A DNA stretch of 64,000 nucleotides from Sphingomonas sediminicola (GCF_014489515.1 NZ_CP060782.1:682001-746000), one strand, 5' to 3'; numbered from the stretch's first letter, positions 8,760 to 21,162 are shown. Translations and numbers: made by a program. Notes: a model not told the origin generated them from the letters alone.

Positions 8760-10556
8760 ATGCCGACCTACACAGCTCCGGTGCGCGAAACGCGCTTCAT
8801 CCTCGAGGACGTGCTGGAGATCGGGCGCTTTTCGAACCTTCCGGGCTTCGCCAACGCGTCGCCGGATATCGTCCAGGCGATCCTCGAAGAGGGCGGCAGG
8901 TTCTGCGAGGAAGTGCTCCAGCCGCTGAACCGCGTCGGCGACGAAGAAGGCTGCAAGCGCAACGACGACGGGTCGGTGACGACTCCTCCCGGTTTCAAGG
9001 ATGCCTGGGATCAGTTCGTCGCCAACGGCTGGACGACTTTGTCGGCTCCCGAGGAGTTCGGCGGGCAGGGCATGCCCCACGTCGTCTCGACGGCGATTTC
9101 CGAGTTTCTCTGCTCGGCCAACCACAGCTTCGAAATGTACAACGGCCTGACGCAGGGCGCGATTGCAGCGCTGCTGGTGAAGGGTACCGACGAGCAGAAG
9201 GCGAAATATCTTCCGAACATGGTCAATGGCCGCTGGACCGGGACCATGAACCTGACGGAGCCGCACTGCGGCACCGACCTCGGCCTGCTCAAGACGCGCG
9301 CCGACCCCAACCCGGACGGCAGCTATTCGTTGACCGGCACCAAAATCTTCATCTCGTCGGGCGAGCACGACCTCAGCGAGAACATCATCCACATGGTGAT
9401 CGCCAAGATCGCCGGCGCACCGGACAATGTTAAAGGCATCTCGCTGTTCCTGGTGCCCAAGTTCCTCGTCAACGAGGACGGCAGCCTTGGCGAGCGCAAC
9501 GGCGTCTCCTGCGGTTCCATCGAAAAGAAGATGGGCATCCACGGCAACTCTACCTGCGTCATGAACTACGATGGGGCGAAAGGCTGGCTGGTCGGTGAGG
9601 CCGAGAAGGGCCTTGCCGCCATGTTCATCATGATGAACGCCGCGCGCCTTGGCGTCGGCTTGCAGGGGCTGGCGCAGGGCGAGGTCGCCTACCAGAATGC
9701 GGTCGCCTACGCCCGCGAGCGCCGGCAGGGCAGGGCGCTCCACAAGGACGCGCAGGATCAGAGCGCCAAGGCCGATCCTCTGTTCGTCCATCCCGACGTC
9801 CGCCGGATGCTGATGGAGATGCGGACGTTCAACCAGGCAGCGCGTGCGCTGATCCTGTGGGGAGCGTTGCAGGTCGATCTGTCGCGCAAGGCGCCGACCG
9901 AGGAAGAGCGGCAGGCGGCCGACGACCTCGTCTCGCTCATCACTCCGGTCATCAAGGGCTATCTCACCGACAAGGGCTTCGAGGCTGCAGTGCTCGCGCA
10001 GCAGGTGTTCGGCGGCCACGGCTACATCCGTGAGCACGGCATGGAGCAGTTCGTCCGGGATGCCCGGATCGCGCAGATCTACGAGGGCACCAACGGGATC
10101 CAGGCGATGGACCTCGTCGGACGCAAGCTGGCCAAGGACGGCGGCCGTGCTGTGCGCGCCTTTTTTGCAGCCTTGGCGGAGGACATCGCCGTCGCGAAGG
10201 CAGCCGGCGACCCGGCTGGTATGGCAGCCGCGCTCGAGCCGGCAGTCGGAGAGCTTCAGCGTGCGACGATGTGGCTCGCCCAGAACGGAATGACCGATCC
10301 CGACAATGCGGGGGCGGGCGCCTATCCGTACATGGAGTTGATGGGCCTCGTCGTGCTTGGCTGGATGTGGCTGAAGATGGTGCAGGTCTCTGGCCCGCTC
10401 GCCGCCAACGGCTCGGGCGATCGCGACTTCCATGAGGCCAAGCTGATTACGGCGCGCTTCTATGCCGAGCGTGAGCTTCCGCTAGCGTCTGCGCTCCGCC
10501 GTCAGGTCGAGGCTGGCGCCGAGGCAATCATGAAGCTTCCGGAAGAGGCCTTCTAG
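8760..10556 (+). CDS. Acyl-CoA dehydrogenase (large, DmdC-like subfamily)
   Basis: At 598 residues this belongs to the long acyl-CoA dehydrogenases with a C-terminal extension. [19 protein letters not shown] near residue 160 contributes to flavin and substrate binding, and [16 protein letters not shown] with [16 protein letters not shown] near residues 415-450 is the family signature. FAD-dependent oxidation of an acyl-CoA to enoyl-CoA is expected. The subfamily includes 3-methylmercaptopropionyl-CoA dehydrogenase-like enzymes, but the substrate cannot be read. The start at 8760 ([10 protein letters not shown]) follows the MerR stop by two bases. The 3' end overlaps the converging GGDEF-EAL gene by four bases. 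Confidence 0.9.
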   Translation: MPTYTAPVRETRFILEDVLEIGRFSNLPGFANASPDIVQAILEEGGRFCEEVLQPLNRVGDEEGCKRNDDGSVTTPPGFKDAWDQFVANGWTTLSAPEEFGGQGMPHVVSTAISEFLCSANHSFEMYNGLTQGAIAALLVKGTDEQKAKYLPNMVNGRWTGTMNLTEPHCGTDLGLLKTRADPNPDGSYSLTGTKIFISSGEHDLSENIIHMVIAKIAGAPDNVKGISLFLVPKFLVNEDGSLGERNGVSCGSIEKKMGIHGNSTCVMNYDGAKGWLVGEAEKGLAAMFIMMNAARLGVGLQGLAQGEVAYQNAVAYARERRQGRALHKDAQDQSAKADPLFVHPDVRRMLMEMRTFNQAARALILWGALQVDLSRKAPTEEERQAADDLVSLITPVIKGYLTDKGFEAAVLAQQVFGGHGYIREHGMEQFVRDARIAQIYEGTNGIQAMDLVGRKLAKDGGRAVRAFFAALAEDIAVAKAAGDPAGMAAALEPAVGELQRATMWLAQNGMTDPDNAGAGAYPYMELMGLVVLGWMWLKMVQVSGPLAANGSGDRDFHEAKLITARFYAERELPLASALRRQVEAGAEAIMKLPEEAF

Positions 10557-13225
10557 GACGCTGCTTTCTGACCGACGTACCAAGGCTGGAGCATCTGGAC
10601 GTCGTTGAGCTTTTCCTTCTTCGGAGCGAGCCTCGACATCACGAAGACGTCGTTGAACTGCACGCCGAACTTGCCGGACTGAGCCCAGCGGACCGTGCCC
10701 TCGATCGGGCCTGCGCCGACGATGTCCATCGCAACGCGTGTGCCCGGAGCGACCGCGCGGCTGCATTCGACCAGCGCGCCCATCGCCGAGATGTTGCGGA
10801 GCCTGACCTCGCAGACTTCTCCGTCGATCGACGCCATCGCCCGGCGCATTAGCCGCTGGCGGGGCTCGCGCAGGGACTGATAGCCGTCGGGAACTACCGT
10901 AGTCTTTGAGGCCAGCGCGCGCGCCGACTCCCCTTCCATGGGCTTGCCGAAGATGTAGCCCTGGATGTGGCTGCAACCGAGATCTCGTATCAGGTGCAGG
11001 TCGTCATGGGTTTCGACGCCCTCTGCGCAGGTCTCCATCTGCAGGCTGTCGGCGAGCGTGACGATTGCGCGGATGATGGCGCTGTTTCTGCTCGTTTTCG
11101 ACGCCGCGCCGCGGACGAAACTCTGGTCGATCTTGATCTTGTCGAACGGCGCTTTCTTCAAATAGCCGAGCGAGCTGTAACCGGTGCCGAAGTCGTCCAG
11201 CGCCAGGCGCACGCCAAGATCCTTCAGCTTGCCAAACGTGTCGTCGGTGGACTCGCCTTCCGCGAGGAACACGCCCTCGGTGATCTCCAACTCCAGCCTG
11301 TTCGCCCGGACGCCGGTGCGGGTCAGCGCGTTGGACACGATCTCTACGATTCCCGGATCGTTGAACTGGATCGGGGATAGGTTGACCGCGATGCGCACCT
11401 GGTCGGGCCAGCGGGCCGCCTCCTCGAGCGCGGTCTCGAGCACCCAGGTCCCGATACGCGGGATGAGGCCGCATTCCTCGGCCAGCGGAATGAACTTGTC
11501 GGGCGAGATCCGGCCCCGAACCGGGTGATCCCATCGCACCAGCGCCTCGAAGCCGGAGATCTCTTCGCCGGCGGTGCGCACGATCGGCTGATAGGCGACC
11601 CAAAGCTCGCCTTTGTCGATCGCCTGCCGAAGGTCGTTCTCGAGCACCTGGCGGTCCGATGCCTCCGTGTGCATGGCCTGCTCGTAGAAGCAGTGCTTGC
11701 CCCTGCCAGCATCCTTCGCCGCGTAGAGCGCGAGATCGGCGTCGCGGACCAGGCTGTCGGCTGTGCAGCGTCCAGGATCGCCGATGGCGATGCCGACCGA
11801 TGCGCCGATGACGACCCGGTGTCCTTCGATGCTGTAAGGCCGCGAAACCTGCTCGATCATGGTCCGAGCGAGGGATTCCAGAAGTCCGATGTCGACCTGG
11901 CCCGGGAGCACGGCCTTGAACTCGTCCCCGCCGAGGCGCCCAACCTGCCCGTGATCACCCATCGCCAGTTTCAGCCGGTCCGCGACCTGCCGGAGCAGTG
12001 CGTCGCCGACCGGGTGGCCGAGCGTGTCGTTGACGTTCTTGAATCGATCGAGATCGATCAGGAACAGCGCGCAGCCTTTTTGCCGGCTCGACGCGTTGCG
12101 AAGCGCCTCGTCGAGCGTCTGCCGCATCATCGCTCGGTTTGGCAGGCCGGTCAGGGAATCGAAGCGAGCAAGCCTCGTGATTTCCTGCTCGGACCGGCGC
12201 TGCTCGGTGAGGTCGGTGCCGATGCCTCGAAAGCCGAGGAAGCGGCCGCGCTCGTCGAAGATCGGATTGCCGGACAGCGACCAGTGAATGTCCTCGTCGC
12301 TGGCCGCCGTCACCACCACGTCGGAGAATGGGAATCGCGCCGAGAGGTGGAAACCGAGCGTCTTGCCGTGGCTGGTCTCCGCCGACAGCAGGTCGGAAAA
12401 TTGCCGGCCCAGGAGCTCCGGCGCTTCGCAGCGGAAGTCGTCCGCAAGCTGCTGCGAGACATAGGAGAGCGTGCCTTCGGCGTTGGTTTCCCAGAACCAG
12501 CCGCGGCCGCTGTTTTCGAATTCCTCGACGAAGTTGAGCGCCTTGCGGGCTTCGGCATCGAGGTTGAGCCTCCGGCGGCCGGCCCGCATGAAGCTGCGCG
12601 AACCGGCAATGCTGTAGGCAACCAGCGCCAGCGACAGGATCTCCACCGCGACCGGCACTAGCGGGCCTTGCGAGAGCATGATGGCTGCGAACGCCGACGT
12701 GAGCATGTTGGTGATGATCAGTGGCGGGGACTGGATGGAAACGACCGCGCCCATGGCGATGCCGGCGCTCATTGCTATCGGTGCGGCGGCGATCGGATAG
12801 ATAAACTGATCGTCCTGAACCGAGATTCCGAACCAGGTCCAGAGCACCCCGACGATGGCGAGATAGACGCAAAGGCCGCGAACGACCGTATGCGATGAAA
12901 GGTTGAGCCGCTTCCGGTTCATCAGCAGCGCGGCCGCAACGATGTCGCAAAGGATGACGAGCGCTGCCGGAATCAGGGGGTTGTCCGAGGAAATGCCGAA
13001 AACACGCGTCTGGAAGAGCGCCGTGCATGCGCCGACGATGAGTAGGTGCGTGACGCCGAGCAGAAGGGCGACATGATCGAGACCGCCAACGCGCCAGTCG
13101 GACAGCGAAGCTTCGTCGCTGGTTTCGGGCGCGCGCACGCCAAACCAGAGCGCCTCCCTTATGGAGACCGTCTGGGCTTCTCCTCCGACATTTTCGACCG
13201 CTCTCGCGAACCGAGCTCTGCGCAT
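10553..13225 (-). CDS. Membrane GGDEF-EAL signalling protein with PAS and C-terminal PilZ domain
   Basis: The 890-residue protein has about six N-terminal transmembrane helices (roughly residues 45-215), a PAS-like sensor (about 230-345), a GGDEF domain with an intact RLGGDEF active site (near 450), an EAL domain with GFEALVRW (near 545) and later [13 protein letters not shown], and a PilZ-like domain at the C-terminus (about 785-870). It could therefore both make and degrade cyclic di-GMP and also bind it. The PilZ region keeps R-Q-R-L-M-R-R and an N-x-S-x-x-G motif. In such bifunctional proteins one activity usually dominates; sequence alone does not tell which. Confidence 0.9.
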   Translation of the reverse strand: MRRARFARAVENVGGEAQTVSIREALWFGVRAPETSDEASLSDWRVGGLDHVALLLGVTHLLIVGACTALFQTRVFGISSDNPLIPAALVILCDIVAAALLMNRKRLNLSSHTVVRGLCVYLAIVGVLWTWFGISVQDDQFIYPIAAAPIAMSAGIAMGAVVSIQSPPLIITNMLTSAFAAIMLSQGPLVPVAVEILSLALVAYSIAGSRSFMRAGRRRLNLDAEARKALNFVEEFENSGRGWFWETNAEGTLSYVSQQLADDFRCEAPELLGRQFSDLLSAETSHGKTLGFHLSARFPFSDVVVTAASDEDIHWSLSGNPIFDERGRFLGFRGIGTDLTEQRRSEQEITRLARFDSLTGLPNRAMMRQTLDEALRNASSRQKGCALFLIDLDRFKNVNDTLGHPVGDALLRQVADRLKLAMGDHGQVGRLGGDEFKAVLPGQVDIGLLESLARTMIEQVSRPYSIEGHRVVIGASVGIAIGDPGRCTADSLVRDADLALYAAKDAGRGKHCFYEQAMHTEASDRQVLENDLRQAIDKGELWVAYQPIVRTAGEEISGFEALVRWDHPVRGRISPDKFIPLAEECGLIPRIGTWVLETALEEAARWPDQVRIAVNLSPIQFNDPGIVEIVSNALTRTGVRANRLELEITEGVFLAEGESTDDTFGKLKDLGVRLALDDFGTGYSSLGYLKKAPFDKIKIDQSFVRGAASKTSRNSAIIRAIVTLADSLQMETCAEGVETHDDLHLIRDLGCSHIQGYIFGKPMEGESARALASKTTVVPDGYQSLREPRQRLMRRAMASIDGEVCEVRLRNISAMGALVECSRAVAPGTRVAMDIVGAGPIEGTVRWAQSGKFGVQFNDVFVMSRLAPKKEKLNDVQMLQPWYVGQKAAS

Positions 13226-13321
13226 TCCAGGACCTTCATCGCGGGTTTGCCCCGCTAACGAAGGTTTTTAAGCCGGAGGGCGTTAACACCCCGGCTAAGG
13301 AACAAGGTTAAGGGCCCTTTA

Positions 13322-14248
13322 CTAACTTTCCTCAGGAAGGAAGTCCGGCACCGATAAATAGCGCTCGCCGGTGTCGTAATTGAAGCCGAGGACGCGCGAA
13401 TTATCGCCCAATTCCGGTAACTTCTGCTTGATGGCGGCCAGCGTCGCACCCGACGAGATGCCGACCAATATGCCTTCTTCGCGAGCGGCGCGGCGCGCCA
13501 TTTCCTTCGCGTCCGCCGGATCGACCTTAATTACTCCGTCAAGCAAACTCGTATCCATGATCGCCGGAATGAATCCTGCACCGATTCCCTGGATCGGGTG
13601 CGGGCCCGGTTCGCCGCCCGAAAGGACGGGCGAAAGCGTCGGCTCGACCGCGAAGACCTTCAGGCCGGGCCATTCCTTCTTCAGCACCTCGGCGCAGCCA
13701 GTGATGTGCCCGCCGGTGCCGACGCCGGTGATCAGGGCATTAGGCGGATTGTCGCGGAAATCGGCGAGGATTTCCTGCGCGGTCGTGCGGCGGTGGACTT
13801 CGAGGTTCGCCGGATTCTCGAACTGCTGAGGCATCCACGAATTGGGCATCGCCTCGATGATTTCCTGGGCGCGCGCGATCGAGCCCTTCATGCCCTTCTC
13901 GCGCGGGGTCAGGTCGAAGCTCGCGCCATAGGCCAGCATCAGGCGGCGGCGCTCGATGCTCATGCTGTCGGGCATGACGAGGATGAGCTTGTAGCCTTTC
14001 ACTGCAGCAACCATCGCGAGGCCGATGCCGGTGTTTCCAGAGGTCGGCTCGACGATCGTCCCGCCCGGCTTCAGCTTGCCGCTGCGCTCGGCGTCTTCGA
14101 CCATCGAAAGCGCGATACGATCCTTGATCGATGCGCCGGGGTTGGAACGCTCGGACTTGATCCAGACCTCGGCCTTGTCGCCGAACAGGCGATTGATCCG
14201 GATGTGCGGCGTGTTTCCGATGGTCTCGAGGATGCTGTTCGCCTTCAT
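13322..14248 (-). CDS. cysK: Cysteine synthase A (O-acetylserine sulfhydrylase)
   Basis: The 308-residue product would make cysteine from O-acetylserine and sulfide. The PLP lysine is in [11 protein letters not shown] (near residue 42), the phosphate/substrate loop is [10 protein letters not shown] (near residue 68), and [10 protein letters not shown] (near residue 176) is the PLP-phosphate loop. Length is typical of CysK. The gene stands alone, upstream of the GGDEF-EAL gene on the same strand with a gap of about 95 bases. A CysM-like or cystathionine-type substrate preference cannot be excluded. Confidence 0.93.
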   Translation of the reverse strand: MKANSILETIGNTPHIRINRLFGDKAEVWIKSERSNPGASIKDRIALSMVEDAERSGKLKPGGTIVEPTSGNTGIGLAMVAAVKGYKLILVMPDSMSIERRRLMLAYGASFDLTPREKGMKGSIARAQEIIEAMPNSWMPQQFENPANLEVHRRTTAQEILADFRDNPPNALITGVGTGGHITGCAEVLKKEWPGLKVFAVEPTLSPVLSGGEPGPHPIQGIGAGFIPAIMDTSLLDGVIKVDPADAKEMARRAAREEGILVGISSGATLAAIKQKLPELGDNSRVLGFNYDTGERYLSVPDFLPEES

Positions 14249-14308
14249 GCCGAGGCTCTCCTTCTGGTTCGAGGCGGCTAGTTCGGGTTTACGCTCTTTA
14301 CTTACAAG

Positions 14309-15628
14309 TCAGGCCCCGCCCGCAATGACGGTTGCTTCTTCGGGCGGAGGTTCGTCGGGAAGCTCGAAAGTGCGGGCGCGCCGAAGCTCAGGGAACAGGC
14401 CGGCCCAGATCAGGGTGACGACGATGGCTGCAGCGCCGCCGGCGACAGTCGCAGCGACCGGTCCGAGCAAAGCGGCGGTGAATCCGCTCCGGGTCTCGCC
14501 AAGTTCGTTGGAAGCCGAAATCGCAAGCGTGGACACGGCGGCAACGCGCCCGCGCATTTCGTCGGGCGTGTGGAGCTGGATGAGCGACTGGCGGATATAG
14601 ACGGAGAACATGTCGGCCGCCCCGAGCAGCGCTAGCATCGCTAGCGACAGCGGATAGAAGGTCGAAAAACCGAAGATCGCCGTCGCCGCGCCGAACACGA
14701 CGACCGCCGACAGCATCTTTACGCCGACATCGGTCCTGAGCGGGCGGATCGAGAAGAAGATTGCCGTGAGCGTCGCACCCGCCGCCGGAGCCGCACGGAG
14801 CGGCCCGAGCCCATCGGCGCCGACCTGGAGGATGTCGCGGGCATAGACGGGCAACATTGCCGTTACCCCGCCGAGAAGCACCGCGAACAGGTCTAGCGTG
14901 ATCGCTCCGAGCACCAGCCGATTGCGGCGGACGTAGGCTAGACCGTCGGCCATCTGCTTGAGCGGGCTTCCGGGCTTCAGCGCCGAGCGCTGGATCGGTC
15001 CTATCGTGAACAGGCAGACCGTCGAGAAAGCAAACAGGATTGCGCTGAACGCGTAAGGAAAATGGGGCGTGACATCGTAGAGGATGCCGCCGATCGCCGG
15101 GCCAGCGATCGCACCGGTCTGCCAGGCGGCCGAGCTCAGGGCGATGGCTTGAGGGAGGATCGCTTTCGGGACGAGATTGGGCGCCAGTGCTCCGAGCGCA
15201 GGACCCGCAAACGCCCTCGCGACGCCAAGCAAAGCGGCTACCCCGAACAGGATCGGGATGCTGATGAACCCGCCCCAGGTCGCGCTGAACAGGATGAGCG
15301 CGCACAGGCATTCCAGCGAGATGACCGCCCGGGCGATGTAGCGGCGATCGAGCCGGTCGGCCGCCCATCCGCTGATGGGCGTGAGAACGAACAAGGGCAC
15401 GAATTGGACGAGCCCGACTAACCCCAGCTGGAACGCCGCTTCGCGGATGTCCATCGTCTCGCGGGCGATATCGTAGACCTGCCAGCCGATCACGATGACC
15501 ATCGCCATCTGCGCGATCGTCGTCGCCAGGCGCGAAAGCCAGAATGCACGGTATGCGGGGATACGCAGCGGAGCAGGGATCACGAGGCTGCCCCTAGTGA
15601 CGGATGTGCGACGCCGCAATCTGCCCAT
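14309..15628 (-). CDS. MFS transporter, enterobactin-exporter-like (DUF894 type)
   Basis: From the ATG at 15628 (MGRLRRRTSV) the protein has about 439 residues and twelve predicted hydrophobic helices. The early PAYRAFWLSRL and the loop SGWAADRLDRRYIAR (the MFS motif-A position) are typical of the EntS-like branch that exports small molecules. The longer open frame upstream of 15628 has no membrane character and runs over the start region of the divergent neighbour, so it was not used. It is divergent from the DUF885 gene with 57 bases between starts. The substrate is unknown. Confidence 0.82.
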   Translation of the reverse strand: MGRLRRRTSVTRGSLVIPAPLRIPAYRAFWLSRLATTIAQMAMVIVIGWQVYDIARETMDIREAAFQLGLVGLVQFVPLFVLTPISGWAADRLDRRYIARAVISLECLCALILFSATWGGFISIPILFGVAALLGVARAFAGPALGALAPNLVPKAILPQAIALSSAAWQTGAIAGPAIGGILYDVTPHFPYAFSAILFAFSTVCLFTIGPIQRSALKPGSPLKQMADGLAYVRRNRLVLGAITLDLFAVLLGGVTAMLPVYARDILQVGADGLGPLRAAPAAGATLTAIFFSIRPLRTDVGVKMLSAVVVFGAATAIFGFSTFYPLSLAMLALLGAADMFSVYIRQSLIQLHTPDEMRGRVAAVSTLAISASNELGETRSGFTAALLGPVAATVAGGAAAIVVTLIWAGLFPELRRARTFELPDEPPPEEATVIAGGA

Positions 15629-15685
15629 GCGCTTGCCGTCCCTGGTGGCGGGCTCTACGCGGGCCGCGCCAAGGAGAGAGGTGTA

Positions 15686-17422
15686 ATGCGCAAATTCCTG
15701 ATCGCGTCGGCTGCTGTTGCGGCCGTGGCACTCGGCGGCTGCCGGGTGCAGGAGACTTCCAATCAGACCGGAACGTTGGCCGAAACGCCGTCCGGCGACT
15801 GGCCGGCCTTCGTCAACGGCTTCATCGAGGCGGCGTTCAAGGCCAACCCCGGTTTCGCGGTAATGCAGGGCCGGCACGAATTTGACGGTCAGATCGCGGA
15901 CCTGTCGCAGGCCGCAATCGATGGCGAAGTCGCCCGCCTGAAGAAGGTGATCGCCGACGCGGAAGGCTTCTCCAACGACAAGCTGACCAAGGAGCAGCAG
16001 TACGAGCGCGACTACCTAGTCGCGGTGGCCAAGGGCCAGCTGTTCTGGATCGATCCGGCCGGCGCCGACCAGCTACACAACAATCCGGCCGCCTACCTCA
16101 ATTACATCGACCCGTCGGTCTACATCACCGTGCCCTATGCGCCGAAGGAACAGCGGCTGAAGGCGTACATCAAGTTCCTCCAGAACGTCCCTCGCGCGAC
16201 CGAGCAGATGCGCGCGAACATCAAGACGCCGATGGCGACCAGTTTCGTCGACTATGCGGCCAAGGCGTTCGGCGGCTTCGTCGAATATTATCCGGGCGAC
16301 GGAACGGCAGCCTGGAAAGGTGTCGGCACAGACGAAGACCAGAAGGCGCTGAAGACCGCGTCCGACAATGCCGTCAAAGCGATGAAAGACACCGTAGCGT
16401 GGGTCGAAAGCCAGCGCGCCTCCGCCAAACCGAACTTCGCGCTGGGCAAGGAAAAGTACCAGCGCATGCTCGCCGACACGGAGATGGTGACGACCCCGGT
16501 CGCGGAGCTCGAGAGGATCGGCCGAGCGGACCTCGAGTCCAACCAGAAGCTGCTGAAGGAAGCCTGCGCTCGCTACGCGGCCGGGGCGACCATCGAAGGC
16601 TGCATGGCCAAAATGAATTCCGACAAGCCGGTAGGCGGGCCGGTCGCCGAGGCCCGGCGCCAACTCCCGATGCTGAAGCAGTTCATCGTTGACCACGACA
16701 TCGTGACCATTCCCGGGCCGGAAGAAGCCAAGGTCGAGGAAGCGCCAGCCTACAACCGGCAGAACGCGGCCTACATCAACATTCCCGGGCCGTACGAAAA
16801 GAACCTGCCGTCGGTCTATTACATCGCGCCGCCCGATCCGACCTGGACCAAGGCGATGCAGGATGCCTACATCCCTGGAAAGTCGGACCTTCTGTTCACT
16901 TCGGTCCACGAGGTGTGGCCGGGTCACTTCCTCAACTTCCTCCACGCCAACCGTTCGAAGAACATGTTCGGCCGGGTGTTCGTCGGTTACGCCTTCGCGG
17001 AAGGCTGGGCGCACTACACCGAGGAAATGATGCGCGTGTCGGGTCTCGGCGACGGCAAGGACGAAGTGCTGATCGGCCAGCTGTCCAACGCGCTGCTGCG
17101 CGACTGCCGCTTCCTGTCATCGATCGGCATGCACACCGGCTCGATGACCCAGCAGCAGAGCTACGACCTGTTCCGCAATCAATGCTATCAGGACGAGGGC
17201 AATGCGAAGCAGCAGGCGGCGCGCGGGACCTACGACCCGGCCTATCTCAACTACACGATGGGCAAGCTGATGATCCGCAAGCTGCGCGACGATTGGGCCG
17301 CCAGCCGTGGCGGGCAAAAGGCGTGGAAGCAGTTTCACGACCAATTCCTCAGCTTCGGCGGTCCGCCGATTCCGCTGGTCCGTCAGCAGATGATGGGCAG
17401 CAAGGCCGAGGCGGTATTTTGA
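15686..17422 (+). CDS. DUF885 family lipoprotein, putative metallopeptidase
   Basis: The 578-residue protein starts with a lipoprotein signal (VALGGC, lipid-modified Cys near residue 19), so it is probably anchored in the periplasm. The C-terminal half contains HEVWPGHFLNFLHANR, a HExxPGH motif expected to bind zinc in DUF885 proteins. AEGWAHYTEEMM follows with the third-ligand Glu. The start follows an AAGGAGAGAGG ribosome site. Substrates of DUF885 proteins are not established for this branch. It lies 41 bases ahead of radA. Confidence 0.85.
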   Translation: MRKFLIASAAVAAVALGGCRVQETSNQTGTLAETPSGDWPAFVNGFIEAAFKANPGFAVMQGRHEFDGQIADLSQAAIDGEVARLKKVIADAEGFSNDKLTKEQQYERDYLVAVAKGQLFWIDPAGADQLHNNPAAYLNYIDPSVYITVPYAPKEQRLKAYIKFLQNVPRATEQMRANIKTPMATSFVDYAAKAFGGFVEYYPGDGTAAWKGVGTDEDQKALKTASDNAVKAMKDTVAWVESQRASAKPNFALGKEKYQRMLADTEMVTTPVAELERIGRADLESNQKLLKEACARYAAGATIEGCMAKMNSDKPVGGPVAEARRQLPMLKQFIVDHDIVTIPGPEEAKVEEAPAYNRQNAAYINIPGPYEKNLPSVYYIAPPDPTWTKAMQDAYIPGKSDLLFTSVHEVWPGHFLNFLHANRSKNMFGRVFVGYAFAEGWAHYTEEMMRVSGLGDGKDEVLIGQLSNALLRDCRFLSSIGMHTGSMTQQQSYDLFRNQCYQDEGNAKQQAARGTYDPAYLNYTMGKLMIRKLRDDWAASRGGQKAWKQFHDQFLSFGGPPIPLVRQQMMGSKAEAVF

Positions 17423-17463
17423 CGCCTTGTGTTCCTGCTTCGTTCCAGTAGGATAGGAGCAGG

Positions 17464-18831
17464 ATGGCCAAGCCGAAGACCCGTTACGTCTGCCAGGCCT
17501 GCGGGTCGGTGACGGCCCGCTGGCAAGGCCAGTGCGCGGACTGCGCGGAGTGGAATACGTTGGTGCAGGAGGCTGCCGAGGTCTCCAGCATCTTTGCCGC
17601 CAAGCACAACCTCCAGGGCGGCGGGCGGCAGATTCAGCTGGTCGGCCTCGATCATCCGGTCGCGCTGCCGGAGAGGATCTCGACGGGTATCGCCGAGTTC
17701 GACCGTGCGATCGGTGGCGGAATCGTTCCCGGCTCGGCGATGCTGGTCGGTGGCGATCCGGGCATCGGCAAGTCGACGTTGCTTTTGCAGGTTTGCGCCG
17801 ATCTCGCGTCGAAGGGCCGGAACGTCATCTATGTCTCGGGCGAGGAGTCAGCTGAGCAGGTTCGCTTGCGCGCCGTGCGGCTCGGCCTCGGTAAGGCGCC
17901 GGTCCGGCTCGCGGCGGCGACTTCGGTGCGCGACATCCTCACGACCCTGGGCGACAATGGCGGTGCCGATCTGCTGGTCATCGATTCCATCCAGACGATG
18001 CACTCGGACCTGATCGAGGGCGCGCCCGGCACGGTCAGCCAGGTCCGCGCCTCCGCCCAGGAGCTTGTCCGTTTCGCGAAGGAGCATGGCACGGCCGTCG
18101 TGCTCGTCGGCCACGTCACCAAGGACGGAACCATCGCCGGCCCGCGCGTGCTCGAGCATATGGTCGACACGGTGCTCAGCTTCGAGGGCGAGCGCAGTCA
18201 TCAGTATCGCATTCTCCGCGCGATGAAGAACCGCTTCGGGGGTACCGACGAGATCGGCGTGTTCGCGATGGAGCGGGAAGGGCTGACCGAAGTCCCGAAC
18301 CCGTCGGTCCTGTTCCTCACCCAACGCGGCGAGCCGGTCAGCGGCACAAGTATCTTTCCTGCTCTCGAGGGCAGCCGCCCAGTGCTGGTCGAAATCCAGG
18401 CCCTGACTGTCCGCCTCGCCAGCGGTGCCACACCGCGCCGCGCTGCGGTCGGCTGGGACAGCGGCAGGCTGGCGATGATCCTCGCCGTGCTCGAAGCGCG
18501 CTGCGGTCTCAGTTTCGCTACTGCGGAAGTTTATCTCAACGTAGCGGGCGGTTACCGCCTGACCGATCCGGCCGCCGACCTTGCCGTCGCCGCAGCGCTC
18601 ATTTCGGCGCTGTCCGAACGCCCGATCCCCAACGAATGCATCATCTTCGGCGAGATCGCCCTTTCTGGCGAGATCCGCCAGGTCGCGCATTCCGGCCTCC
18701 GCCTCAAGGAAGCTGCAAAGCTCGGTTTCGAGAAGGCGCTTGTCCCGTCCGGAGTAAAGGGCGCAGACGGCATCGCGACCGCGCACTTCGGAAACGTTCG
18801 AGCGTTGGTGGACCAGATTCTGGGTCGCTGA
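17464..18831 (+). CDS. radA: DNA repair protein RadA
   Basis: RadA is a RecA-like helicase that helps branch migration during recombinational repair. The 455-residue protein shows all expected parts: an N-terminal C4 zinc finger (CQACG...CADC, residues 10-27), the Walker A GGDPGIGKST near residue 98, LLVIDSIQTM (Walker B) near residue 170, the RadA-specific KNRFG motif near residue 258, and a C-terminal Lon-like domain. Length is normal. It is followed at 75 bases by cvpA, which may be cotranscribed. Confidence 0.95.
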   Translation: MAKPKTRYVCQACGSVTARWQGQCADCAEWNTLVQEAAEVSSIFAAKHNLQGGGRQIQLVGLDHPVALPERISTGIAEFDRAIGGGIVPGSAMLVGGDPGIGKSTLLLQVCADLASKGRNVIYVSGEESAEQVRLRAVRLGLGKAPVRLAAATSVRDILTTLGDNGGADLLVIDSIQTMHSDLIEGAPGTVSQVRASAQELVRFAKEHGTAVVLVGHVTKDGTIAGPRVLEHMVDTVLSFEGERSHQYRILRAMKNRFGGTDEIGVFAMEREGLTEVPNPSVLFLTQRGEPVSGTSIFPALEGSRPVLVEIQALTVRLASGATPRRAAVGWDSGRLAMILAVLEARCGLSFATAEVYLNVAGGYRLTDPAADLAVAAALISALSERPIPNECIIFGEIALSGEIRQVAHSGLRLKEAAKLGFEKALVPSGVKGADGIATAHFGNVRALVDQILGR

Positions 18832-18905
18832 CCGACGAAGAGGATTACGCCCTGAGGGATCGACGGCTCGCATTGCCTGAAAGACTTCGCTAGCGGCGCT
18901 CTGGA

Positions 18906-19429
18906 ATGAGCGCGCTCGACATTTTCGTCATCGTCCTGCTGGGTGGGGGAGCCATGATCGGCTTCGTCCGCGGGCTGGTGCACGAAATGCTGTCGCTGCT
19001 CGCTTGGGTGGTAGCGATCGTCATGCTCCGCATGTTCCACACACCGGTGTCGGAAGCGCTGGTCGGTCCTGTCGGCACGCCGACCGGCGGGGCGGTGCTT
19101 GCCTTCGTGATCCTGTTCCTGCCGAGCTTCCTGTTCATGAAGCTGCTCGCGCGGTCGCTTGGGAAGAAAAGCCGAACGTCGGTCCTCGGGCCGTTCGACC
19201 GGGTGCTCGGCGGCGGCTTCGGGATGCTGAAGGGACTGCTCGCCGCGACCCTCTTCTTCCTGGTCGCCAACCTCGCGACTGACCTCATCTACGGGCCGGA
19301 CGAGCCGAGGCCGGAATGGATGCGCAACTCACGCACCTATCCTTTACTGAACGCCAGTGGCCGCGCCGTGGTCGACTGGGTCGAAACGCGGCGGAAGGGC
19401 TCCGCGAAAAGCATCGAGGACAATAAAGA

Positions 19430-19433
<4 letters not shown>
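18906..19433 (+). CDS. cvpA: CvpA family membrane protein
   Basis: The 175-residue protein has four hydrophobic helices (about residues 5-25, 30-50, 60-80 and 100-125) and begins [20 protein letters not shown], with the G-F-x-R-G-L segment of CvpA. Family members affect colicin V secretion in Escherichia coli and envelope stress resistance elsewhere, but the molecular role is not settled. The final GAGTGA overlaps the GTG start of cysS, indicating translational coupling. Unlike E. coli, purF is not next to it here. Confidence 0.85.
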
Positions 19434-20736
<1,303 letters not shown>

Positions 20737-20740
<4 letters not shown>

Positions 20741-21162
20741 ACGCTCCGCTCTACACGACCGACATCCTGCGGCTGGCGGCATCGCTGCCTACTCCGCGCC
20801 AGCTCGATCGGGTGGACGGGACATCTGAACAACGTTCGCCGACCTGCGGGAGCACGCTTCGGTTGCAGGTCCAGCTCGATGAGCAGGGTCGTATCGCGGA
20901 AGTCTCGCAGGAAGTTCATGCCTGCGCTTTCGGGCAGGCTTCCGCATCGATCCTCGCTGCGAACGCTGCGGGAAGATCTTCTGAAGAGGTTGTCGAGGCG
21001 CTGACCGACCTCGAAAGCTGGCTCTCGGGCAGCCGCGTAGATCCCGGCAGCTGGCCCGGGCTCGACGCGCTTGCCCCGGCGCGGTCACGTCGCTCACGGC
21101 ATGGCGCAATCCTGCTTCCGTTCAGGGCACTGGCCGCCGCAATGACGGGCGCCCGCGGATGA
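20737..21162 (+). CDS. IscU/NifU-like Fe-S scaffold homologue lacking the third cysteine
   Basis: The 141-residue protein resembles the NifU N-terminal/IscU scaffold fold. [12 protein letters not shown] (first ligand Cys) lies near residue 39 and [20 protein letters not shown] (second Cys) near residue 67. Near the C-terminus, where IscU has its third Cys before L-P-x-x-A-L, this protein reads [12 protein letters not shown], so that Cys is absent. It may bind a cluster differently or have another role. The ATG at 20737 overlaps the cysS stop and its TGA overlaps the next start, placing it inside a tight operon. Confidence 0.78.

Noticed and set aside
13271-13296. Terminator after cysK from AGCCGG/CCGGCT arms
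   Set aside because: The stem is only six pairs with a 14-base loop, and neither strand has a T-run after it.
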